This document shows, piece by piece, positions 16,996 to 23,588 of a stretch of 47,882 nucleotides of DNA. Where the stretch lies: positions 1-47,882 of the forward strand of contig JAURYB010000179.1 of NCBI GenBank assembly GCA_030654075.1. Reading direction: 5' to 3'. Made by a program: the position numbers and the translations under genes. How positions within the stretch are numbered: the stretch's first letter is position 1; each line of letters begins with the position of its first letter. The notes below the pieces were generated by a model. The model was not told the DNA's origin. It was given only the letters and a program-made list of their open reading frames with translations, and made no database searches. Source of the DNA: Bacteroidales bacterium (GTDB taxonomy: Bacteria; Bacteroidota; Bacteroidia; Bacteroidales; UBA4417).

Positions 16996-17358
16996 ATGCG
17001 CATTTTTTTTATCACTTTAGGTATTGTTTGTGTTATTCTGGCAGGACTGGGAGTTTTATTGCCCGGCCTTCCGGCGACGCCTTTCCTTCTTTTAGCCTCA
17101 TATGCCTTTGCACGAAGCTCGAAAAGAATGCACGACTGGCTTATTAATAATAAAGTATTCGGTCCTATTTTAAGTGATTTTCTTGATCGTAAAGGCATAC
17201 GTCTTCATATCAAAATAATTTCACTTGCGATGATGTGGGGAATGATGTTTTTATCAGTGTTTTATCTTATTGATAATGATATAGTTAAATATATTGCTGC
17301 TGGAGGTGCTGTAGTAGGAACTTTTGCAATACTGCGTTTTAAAACAATAAGGGACTAG
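16996..17358 (+). CDS. DUF454 / YbaN-family small inner-membrane protein
   Basis: A 120-residue protein of the YbaN (DUF454) family: an N-terminal hairpin of two hydrophobic segments containing GVLLPGLPATPFLLLASYAFARSS, then a conserved amphipathic stretch (MHDWLINNKVFGP) and two further membrane segments. The family is widespread and its role is not established. It is 70 bp downstream of the PAP2 gene on the same strand and ends before a hairpin at 17412-17431. Confidence 0.88.
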   Translation: MRIFFITLGIVCVILAGLGVLLPGLPATPFLLLASYAFARSSKRMHDWLINNKVFGPILSDFLDRKGIRLHIKIISLAMMWGMMFLSVFYLIDNDIVKYIAAGGAVVGTFAILRFKTIRD

Positions 17359-17411
17359 GCGGAATTGTTGAAAGAAAATAGTTATCGAAAAAAGTTAAAG
17401 GGAATCTATTG

Positions 17412-17453
17412 CCCCGACCTTCAGGTCGGGGATCCGATAAATATCCGATAAAT
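17412..17453. repeat. CCCCGACCT hairpin with adjoining 11-bp direct repeat
   Basis: ccccgacct (17412-17420) and aggtcgggg (17423-17431) form a perfect 9-base inverted repeat with almost no loop. It is followed by two head-to-tail copies of atccgataaat (17432-17442, 17443-17453). It lies between two convergent genes and could end transcription on both strands, but no T-run follows on the plus strand. A REP-like dispersed repeat is an alternative. Confidence 0.6.
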
Positions 17454-17543
17454 ATTTAATAGAAAAATAGTTAATGGAATTATTATTCGAATTTTCTCAA
17501 CTATTTTCTTTTTTCCATTTCCTATTAACTATTTCCCCCAAAA

Positions 17544-18479
17544 TCAATGCGCATCCAGGTTATGAAGCATATAAATACTATGCCGCAGGGTAGGAGTGAT
17601 CTCTGTCAAATATTCCTCCACTGCTTTCACGCTTCCCGGTAAGGTATAAATTAAGGTGTTTTGCATTACCCCTGCAATCGCCCTGGATAAAAGAGCATTG
17701 GGTTTCAGGCTTCCGTATTTGAACCGGATAAGTTCCATTATTCCGGGTATTTCTTTATCGATATATGGTTTCACAACTTCCGGAGTTATATCGCGTGGCC
17801 CAATTCCGGTTCCACCGGTTGTAATAACGATATCAATCTGTTTTTGACGGGCTTCTTCGAGTAAAATTTTTAAAGTTTCAGCATCATCTGGAATAAGTTT
17901 GCGGTCGATTGAAAATTTCCATCCTTCGGTTTCAAAGAATGTTGATAAAATCTGTTCAATTTTTGGACCTGAGCGATCGCTGTATTCACCCCGGCTGGCA
18001 CGGTCGCTGAGTGTGATTATCAATACGTTGTAGATGCGTGGAGAATAAATAACTTCATCTCCTGCTTTTACAATTCCATTCTTTATAACCCTGGCAAAGA
18101 TTCCTTCTTTGGGCATCACGCAATTGCCGACTTCTTTAAAAATGGCGCAGGATGTGCCGTGGCATTCTTTCCCGATTTGGGTTATCTCAAGCTCCACTTC
18201 ACCGATTGTAAGCCGGTCGAGCGGATGAGTATTTACAAGTTCGAGGCCTCTGGTAGTGATGTTTTCGGCAAATTCGCCATAGTTTATTTTGCGTCCTGCA
18301 GCGTGAGTGAAACGTTGAACACTTTCATCGGCCAGCAGGCTAACCTGTCGGTGCCAGTCGCCGGCATGTGCATCACGTGCAACTCCAAGTTCGTTGAGTT
18401 CAATTTCAGGAACCGGAATTTTTATCGTGCCTTTTTTCTCACTTATATTTACTGAAACTACGGTGATGGGGGAGGACAT
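17544..18479 (-). CDS. MOSC domain - MogA/MoaB fusion, molybdenum cofactor protein
   Basis: A 311-residue fusion. Residues about 1-145 form a MOSC domain, with the conserved cysteine in GKECHGTSC, a fold used to bind sulfur or molybdopterin in sulfur carrier and Moco sulfurase C-terminal proteins. Residues about 148-311 form a MogA/MoaB-type molybdopterin adenylyltransferase domain, with TTGGTGIGPRDITPE and a late LPGS segment. MogA adenylylates molybdopterin before MoeA inserts molybdate. It sits on the same strand as moaC, moaA and moeA further upstream, separated by a repeat-rich gap and two non-Moco genes. The fusion is plausible for coupling adenylylation with a later maturation step; that coupling is inference. 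Confidence 0.92.
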   Translation of the reverse strand: MSSPITVVSVNISEKKGTIKIPVPEIELNELGVARDAHAGDWHRQVSLLADESVQRFTHAAGRKINYGEFAENITTRGLELVNTHPLDRLTIGEVELEITQIGKECHGTSCAIFKEVGNCVMPKEGIFARVIKNGIVKAGDEVIYSPRIYNVLIITLSDRASRGEYSDRSGPKIEQILSTFFETEGWKFSIDRKLIPDDAETLKILLEEARQKQIDIVITTGGTGIGPRDITPEVVKPYIDKEIPGIMELIRFKYGSLKPNALLSRAIAGVMQNTLIYTLPGSVKAVEEYLTEITPTLRHSIYMLHNLDAH

Positions 18480-18852
18480 GGAAGGTTGGGGTTTTAATTG
18501 AGTATTTCAGTTGTCATTCAATGGTTGATGGTTGAGTTGATGGAGTTATTGTGAATTTATGAGTTGTCATTCAATGGTTGAGGGTAGAGGTGTTGTAGTT
18601 GTTGTGAGTTTATGGGTTGTGAATAAGTGGTCATTCAATTGTTGAGGGTTGAGTTGTATTGAGTATTTGGGGAGGTGGAGTTGTCATTCAGTGGTCATTC
18701 AATTGTGGAGGGTTGAGCGTTTGGAGTTATGAGAAGTTTGGGTGGTCATTCAATTGTTGTGGTTGAGTTAAATAGAGGGTTTGTGAGGGATGAGTTGTCA
18801 TTCAATAGTCATTCAATTGTTGTGTGGATTTTGGGACTTGGGATTTTAAATA
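18480..18852. repeat. Gene-free gap packed with GTCATTCAAT repeats
   Basis: I count eight copies of GTCATTCAAT (one is GTCATTCAGT) on the plus strand, at 18513, 18566, 18630, 18683, 18694, 18745, 18797 and 18808. They are spaced irregularly (11-64 bases) in T/G-rich DNA with many GTTGAG words. Most copies continue as TGTTG or GGTTG. No gene is credible here. The same word occurs in the opposite orientation near the right end of the window. Confidence 0.8.
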
Positions 18853-19329
18853 TTAGTTGTCGTTGTGTTTTTCTTTCTGATTCTGAATTACAAACTGCAC
18901 TCCTTCAATGATATAGAATATGGAAGATGCCAACAGCGAAAGCCCGAGAGAAATAAAAAAAGTTCCTTTATAAAGCTCTGGAATAACGTTCCAATGACTG
19001 AATGCGATTCCCATGGATATCATAAAAGACATCAAGATATACCCGCGTAAATCGAAAAATGCAAACATACACGGTCTGCGCTGAGGCAGGCTTTTAATCC
19101 GTGTGATATAGCGCAGGCTTACTTTCCGGAAAACAAGCAGAAAAAAAGGTATAAATCCTGCAATCCCGATCAGGTAATTTACAAAATGATGAAGCGCATG
19201 TCTTTCGATAAATATAAATCCCATTTTCAGAATCCGGTATGCTGCAAATCCCCACAGTGCAGCCCCTATTGCAATAAGCACTGGTTTTGGGACACCTGGT
19301 TTGAACGTTTGAAGGATTTTATTCAGCAT
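18853..19329 (-). CDS. Uncharacterised four-helix membrane protein
   Basis: A 158-residue protein I do not recognise. It has four hydrophobic segments (about 17-35, 47-67, 93-110 and 120-143), a basic loop with RRP between the second pair, and a charged C-terminal tail (NQKEKHNDN). It is 25 bp downstream of the PrsW-family gene and shares its strand, so co-transcription is likely. Nothing in the sequence suggests catalysis. Confidence 0.7.
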   Translation of the reverse strand: MLNKILQTFKPGVPKPVLIAIGAALWGFAAYRILKMGFIFIERHALHHFVNYLIGIAGFIPFFLLVFRKVSLRYITRIKSLPQRRPCMFAFFDLRGYILMSFMISMGIAFSHWNVIPELYKGTFFISLGLSLLASSIFYIIEGVQFVIQNQKEKHNDN

Positions 19330-19354
19330 AGATTATGGGATATCTTTGAGCAGG

Positions 19355-20077
19355 TTAGGATTCTTCGTCTTTGTAATTATTTTCCTGCTGATTCATAAAA
19401 TTGATATTTGCAGGATTAAAGATGGATTGTTCATTAAATTCTTTCATACGTTTCAGCCCATGCCTATACATGAAAATAAGAAAGGGTATAAATGTCAGCA
19501 GCAATATCGGGTGACCTGACATTATCATAAAATCGTATATGCCATGTAAAAGCCAGGGAATTGTAAATGCCCGGAGCAGCCATTTCCCTTTACCATGTGT
19601 GCTAAAGCGTGCCATTCCCAGATAGAAACCCATTACAATGCCGAAAATAGTATGGCCCGGTACAGCGGTGAAAGCCCTCAGCAATCCAACCTGCATTGAG
19701 TTATTTGAAAAAACATAAAAGAGGTTTTCGATAGCGGCAAATCCGAGTGATACTGAAACGGCATAAACTATCCCGTCGAATTTCTCGTTGAAATTGCGGT
19801 TACGCCAGATCAGTATAAATACCACGAAATATTTAAAGGCTTCTTCGGTGGCACCGGCTACAATAAATCCATCGTATGCAGCTTTGGGGATTTTTGCCAG
19901 GCCGGTTCCAAATCCTATAATATAATTCTCTATCAACCCGACCGGGAAGATAATCAGAGCTCCAAGCAGAATTCCTTTTAAAATCAGTTTGACCGGTTCT
20001 TTTTCGTACTTATCGCGAAAATAGACATACATCATTAATATTACAGCAGGAGCAAGAGCCAGGAGAAGCAAATACAT
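19355..20077 (-). CDS. PrsW-family intramembrane metalloprotease
   Basis: A 240-residue polytopic membrane protein of the PrsW family (related to CPBP/Abi proteases). Motifs in order: E78-E79 in ATEEAFKY, G-F-A-A-I-E116-N, a His in VPGHTIFG (142) and H178 in LLHGIYDF. These match the glutamate/histidine pairs proposed as the zinc site. In Bacillus, PrsW makes the first cut of an anti-sigma factor. No anti-sigma gene is present here. It begins 7 bp after moaC, so it is read with the molybdenum cofactor operon, an association whose meaning I cannot explain. Confidence 0.87.
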   Translation of the reverse strand: MYLLLLALAPAVILMMYVYFRDKYEKEPVKLILKGILLGALIIFPVGLIENYIIGFGTGLAKIPKAAYDGFIVAGATEEAFKYFVVFILIWRNRNFNEKFDGIVYAVSVSLGFAAIENLFYVFSNNSMQVGLLRAFTAVPGHTIFGIVMGFYLGMARFSTHGKGKWLLRAFTIPWLLHGIYDFMIMSGHPILLLTFIPFLIFMYRHGLKRMKEFNEQSIFNPANINFMNQQENNYKDEES

Positions 20078-20084
20078 AGTACTT

Positions 20085-20537
20085 TTAAATATCAGATTTG
20101 GTTTTGCTTATCAGCTTTATGTTGCTGATTTCCATAGTTTTGTCAACGGCTTTACACATATCATAAACCGTTAGCAACGAGGCTGAAACTGCCGTAAGTG
20201 CCTCCATTTCAACGCCGGTCTGGCCAATGCAATGCACCTCGCTCAAAGCGGTAACGCCCAATGTTTCGATGTAAAGTTTAACATCTACTTTTGTTATCAT
20301 CAGTGTGTGGCAGAGAGGAATTATAGAAGATGTTAGTTTTGCCGCCTGTATGCCAGCAAGTTGAGCGACAGTCAGAACGTCGCCTTTTTTCATGTTATTT
20401 TCCTGAACCAGCTTCACTGTTTCGGGCTGCAGGCTTATGAATCCCTGTGCTTTGGCAATGCGCAACTGGTTGGGTTTATGCCCTACATCCACCATATTGG
20501 CTTTGCCTGCTTCATCGGTATGACTGAGTTTGTTCAT
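20085..20537 (-). CDS. moaC: Cyclic pyranopterin monophosphate synthase
   Basis: A 150-residue MoaC, typical length. It converts 3',8-cyclo-7,8-dihydro-GTP, the MoaA product, to cyclic pyranopterin monophosphate. Conserved features are MVDVGHK near residue 15, PLCHTLMIT in the middle, GQTGVEMEALTAV, and the active-site stretch MCKAVDK. The prsW gene follows after 7 bp. A 357-bp repeat-filled gap separates it from moaA upstream. moaD, moaE and moeB are not in this window. Confidence 0.96.
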   Translation of the reverse strand: MNKLSHTDEAGKANMVDVGHKPNQLRIAKAQGFISLQPETVKLVQENNMKKGDVLTVAQLAGIQAAKLTSSIIPLCHTLMITKVDVKLYIETLGVTALSEVHCIGQTGVEMEALTAVSASLLTVYDMCKAVDKTMEISNIKLISKTKSDI

Positions 20538-20894
20538 TGCGTTTTTTGTTTAATAGTTCAAAGTTCAAGGGTTCAAATTCTAGTTCACTACCATCCCTTC
20601 AGGAGTTTTGGGTATCTCGTTTTCTCAATCTTTATTTGGGTTTACAAAGTTCAATGTTTAAAGGTTCTGTTGCTCAAATATTTAATCATTTTAAGGGGAG
20701 TTGAAGCACCATGTTCCAAAATCACAATTCCAAAATCAAGAATCCAAAATCCCAAATCAAACACTATGTTTTATAGTCTATCATCGCCCTTTCGCCCTTT
20801 CTCCCTTTCGCCCTTTCGCCCCTTCTCCCTTCGCCATGTCACTCCTCGCCCTGTCTCTCGGTCTCCCCAATCCCCAACCCCTAATCCCCAATCC
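20538..20894. repeat. Low-complexity pyrimidine repeats between moaA and moaC
   Basis: No gene. From about 20700 the plus strand carries aatcccaaa-type words, then several CCCTTTCGCC/CCCTTTCTCC units (20790-20835), then CCCCAATCCC/CCTAATCCCC words up to 20890. This is degenerate simple-sequence DNA. Reading frames crossing it, on the plus strand from 20361 to 21053, are artefacts antisense to moaC and moaA. Confidence 0.7.
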
Positions 20895-21695
20895 CTAACC
20901 CCCGATATTATAAAACTCCCCATGCTTATTCACTGTCCCGCACGAGGGCTTGTTGCCAAGAGCAAGTTGCAGTGCTTTGTGTGCTCCATGTTCGCGAACA
21001 TTGTATTCCATGTCGTTGAAAAGGCATGGTTTAATCATGCCGTTAGCTGTTAAACGCAAGCGGTTGCATGTTGAGCAGTCGCCGCCACTACCTCCATCCA
21101 CAATATAAAATTCCCCTTTTTCGAGGTCCATCTGCCTGATAAACCGGACTTGCAAGCCAAGTTTTTTGCCGTATTCGGCAACTTCAATCGCATCAGGTTC
21201 AGAGGATGATTTTACAATCACGCAATTTATTTTAACAGGAGATAATCCTGATTTAACTGCGGCTTCAATTCCTTTCAGAACTTTATCAATTTCGCCGCCA
21301 CGGGTAATCTGCCGGTATTTTCCAGGATTCAAGGTGTCGAGACTAACGTTGATGCGATGAAGTCCGGCATCCTTTAATGGTTGCGCAAATTGTTGCAGCA
21401 ATTGCCCGTTTGTTGTCATCCCCAAATCCTGTATACCAGGTTTTGACGCAATCATTTCAATCAGGTTTACTATTCCTTTCCGCACTAAAGGCTCACCTCC
21501 GGTTATCCGAACTTTATCCACTCCCAAAGTAACCGCCGCATCCACCACTTCCATGATTTCTTCAAACGAAAGTATATCGCTATGCTGCATTAAAGGAATA
21601 CCTTCGGCAGGCATGCAATACGTGCAACGCAGGTTACATCGGTCGGTAACCGAAATGCGGAGGTAATTTATACGCCTGTTATACGAGTCGAACAT
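20895..21695 (-). CDS. moaA: Compact MoaA-type radical SAM GTP 3',8-cyclase
   Basis: A radical SAM enzyme that starts molybdopterin synthesis from GTP. The N-terminal cluster motif is C20-x3-C24-x2-C27 (DRCNLRCTYC). The second 4Fe-4S site is C207-x2-C210-x13-C224 within CSTCNRLRLT, and the C-terminal FYNIGG keeps the double glycine tail of MoaA. At 266 residues it is well below the usual 320-340. The shortening lies between VRFIRQMD (about 183-190) and C207, where classical MoaA has roughly 50 more residues. It overlaps moeA by 17 bp. All catalytic motifs are present, so I take it as functional, but the missing segment could change the pocket. Confidence 0.9.
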   Translation of the reverse strand: MFDSYNRRINYLRISVTDRCNLRCTYCMPAEGIPLMQHSDILSFEEIMEVVDAAVTLGVDKVRITGGEPLVRKGIVNLIEMIASKPGIQDLGMTTNGQLLQQFAQPLKDAGLHRINVSLDTLNPGKYRQITRGGEIDKVLKGIEAAVKSGLSPVKINCVIVKSSSEPDAIEVAEYGKKLGLQVRFIRQMDLEKGEFYIVDGGSGGDCSTCNRLRLTANGMIKPCLFNDMEYNVREHGAHKALQLALGNKPSCGTVNKHGEFYNIGG

Positions 21696-22854
21696 CTACT
21701 GGAGTTCCTTTTTTAATTTCACTTTCACCGATTTCGATAGTTACAATACCATGTGCATGGATGTAGGAATGTATATGAGCTGAGCCATGATATTCAACAG
21801 GCATTACTGTTCCTTCGGCCGAAAAATAAACCGGGAAGAAAGCCTTTCGCGTTGTTCTTTTTCTTGTATAATCTATACCCATCGGCACTTTGAGCTGTAT
21901 ATCCGGACTATTATTCCCTGTTATTAAAGTTATAAGATGCTTAACCAGCAATTCAAACTGAACAAATGAAGAAACAGGATTTCCAGGTAATGCAACCAGG
22001 TATTGGTTTCCGCGGGTAGCGAAAATAACCGGCTTGCCGGGCTGAACTGCCATACTGCGGAATTTTATATCAAATCCTGCCTGTTGAATTACTGCGGGAA
22101 CAAAATCGAAATCGCCGGCCGAAATGCCTCCGGTTAAAATTACAATGTCGCTTTCAGCAGCGGCTTGCTGAATAATTTCCAGGGTAGCCTCTTCGGTATC
22201 GCGGGCAATTCCGTAATAATTGGCCTTGCAGTTGGCCCGCTTTGCCTGTGCAAGCAACTGATATGCATTGCTGTTCCGTATTTGCGACAGGGCAGGGGTT
22301 TCAGCAGGTTCCACCAGTTCATCTCCTGTTGAAATTATCCCTATTCGCGGTTGTTTGTAAACTTCCGGATTGGCACATCCAACTGAGGCAAGTATCGCAA
22401 TGTGCTGCGGCCTGATCTGGGTTCCTTTAGTGAGTACTTTTTCACCTTTGGTAATGTCTTCAGCTTTTGTGCAAAAATTAGGCGCTGTCCGTGAGGCTAC
22501 AAAGCGAATGGTATCAGTTCCGGTAACTTCAACGTCTTCAACCATAATAACGGTATCAGCACCATCAGGCAGCATTCCTCCGGTCATCAGTTTCGAACAA
22601 CATCCAGCTTCAACAAGTTTAGTTGGAATTTTGCCGGCAGGTATAGTTTCCAGTACTTTGAGCTCTTTCCCTAGGTCAGCGCGGCGGCAGGCATACCCAT
22701 CTACAGCCGATTTGTCAAATGGTGGCATATCCATATCAGAAAATACATCCTGACTCAGAGTTCTGTCTAAGCAGTCTTCCAGCCTTATTTTCTCTGATGC
22801 AAGAGGGACAGCAGATTTATTTATTATATCCAGCGCTTCTTCAAATAGTATCAT
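21679..22854 (-). CDS. moeA: Molybdopterin molybdenumtransferase
   Basis: A 391-residue MoeA that inserts molybdate into adenylylated molybdopterin. Motifs: MPPFDKSAVDGYA (43-55), the central MogA-like domain with STGDELV, NSNAYQL and TGGISAGDFDFV, and the late LPGNPVSSFV. Domain IV occupies about the last 70 residues. It is the first gene of the unit moeA-moaA, with a 17-bp overlap. A candidate -7 box is at 22878-22885. Confidence 0.96.
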   Translation of the reverse strand: MILFEEALDIINKSAVPLASEKIRLEDCLDRTLSQDVFSDMDMPPFDKSAVDGYACRRADLGKELKVLETIPAGKIPTKLVEAGCCSKLMTGGMLPDGADTVIMVEDVEVTGTDTIRFVASRTAPNFCTKAEDITKGEKVLTKGTQIRPQHIAILASVGCANPEVYKQPRIGIISTGDELVEPAETPALSQIRNSNAYQLLAQAKRANCKANYYGIARDTEEATLEIIQQAAAESDIVILTGGISAGDFDFVPAVIQQAGFDIKFRSMAVQPGKPVIFATRGNQYLVALPGNPVSSFVQFELLVKHLITLITGNNSPDIQLKVPMGIDYTRKRTTRKAFFPVYFSAEGTVMPVEYHGSAHIHSYIHAHGIVTIEIGESEIKKGTPVDVRLV

Positions 22855-22877
22855 TCCGGGTCATTCACTTTAGGGTG

Positions 22878-22885
22878 CAAATGTA
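22878..22885 (-). promoter_or_regulatory. Candidate -7 promoter element for moeA
   Basis: The minus strand reads TACATTTG, an exact TAnnTTTG match, 24 bases upstream of the moeA start. A -33 TTTG is not evident. Confidence 0.35.
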
Positions 22886-22988
22886 ATTATCATTTCGATG
22901 CGACAGGCAGACAGATTCATTTCGGATAAGCTACTTTGATGATTTTCAATTTATCGATTAAGGCTATTCTGATTTTGGATTTAATTAT

Positions 22989-22996
22989 TATCTTTG
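22989..22996 (+). promoter_or_regulatory. Candidate -7 promoter element for the gene at 23012
   Basis: TATCTTTG matches TAnnTTTG exactly and lies 15 bases before the ATG at 23012, implying a very short leader. The expected -33 TTTG is not at the usual distance. Confidence 0.4.
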
Positions 22997-23011
22997 TAAA
23001 AAAGATACATT

Positions 23012-23449
23012 ATGGCAGACAAATATCCATCAAATAGCAAAACTGATCAGGGCAAAACAACAATGAGCGTTGTAAAAAAGAAGGCCAGAAAATATTTTTT
23101 TATCACATTGGCTTTCATAATATTGATCATCGGAGGTTATATTTACTGGAGTTTCTTCTTCACTTTCAGTGATGGGTATCGTGCCGGTTTACTGCAGAAA
23201 TTTTCGCGTAAAGGCAATATCTTTAAAACCTATGAGGGAGAAATGATACTCAGCAGCGTTCAGAGTAACAAAAATGTTGCTTTGGCTTCCGAGAAGTTTG
23301 TTTTTTCTGTTGCTGACCATGATGTGGCTCTGCAACTTGAAAAACTTCAGGGTAAAAATGTAGTAGTACATTATACAGAGAAAAACCAGACTTTACCCTG
23401 GCGGGGCGAAACAGTGTTTATTGTGAGCAGCGTAAAATTGAGCGATTAA
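23012..23449 (+). CDS. Small membrane-anchored protein of unknown function
   Basis: A 145-residue protein with one transmembrane helix (about residues 28-48) after a basic N terminus, and a predicted extracytoplasmic domain. The stretch FSDGYRAGLLQKFSRKGNIFKTYEGE directly follows the membrane helix and looks highly constrained. I recall similar hypothetical proteins in other Bacteroidota, without a known role. It stands alone between divergent moeA and convergent ppk1. An internal ATG at 23063 is possible, but the first ATG is close to a -7 box. Confidence 0.65.
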   Translation: MADKYPSNSKTDQGKTTMSVVKKKARKYFFITLAFIILIIGGYIYWSFFFTFSDGYRAGLLQKFSRKGNIFKTYEGEMILSSVQSNKNVALASEKFVFSVADHDVALQLEKLQGKNVVVHYTEKNQTLPWRGETVFIVSSVKLSD

Positions 23450-23456
23450 AAGGATT

Positions 23457-23583
23457 TACGATTTACGATTTACGAATGACGATATTCGATTAACGATTAA
23501 CGATTAACGAATAACGATTAACGAATAACGATTAACGAATAACGATTAACGACACAATCGTAAATCGTACCTCGTAAATCGTA
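23457..23583. repeat. AACGATTAACG tandem array bounded by inverted repeats
   Basis: The gap between two convergent genes is almost entirely repeat. Near-perfect copies of a 7/14-base unit (cgattaa / cgaataa) fill 23485-23552. They are flanked by tacgatttacgatt at 23457-23470 and its exact reverse complement at 23556-23569, with a further tcgtaaatcgta at 23572-23583. The flanks can pair into a 14-bp stem, so the element could fold into one large hairpin and may stop transcription from both sides. Confidence 0.75.
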
Positions 23584-23588
23584 CCTCA

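Noticed and set aside
18513-18817. Possible CRISPR or transposon end
   Set aside because: The repeat word is only 10 bp, spacing is irregular (11-64 bases), and there are no terminal inverted repeats or transposase.
20361-21053. 230-codon plus-strand open frame
   Set aside because: It is antisense to moaC and moaA and crosses a low-complexity gap (CCCTTTCGCC units). Its translation is simple-sequence protein without a domain.
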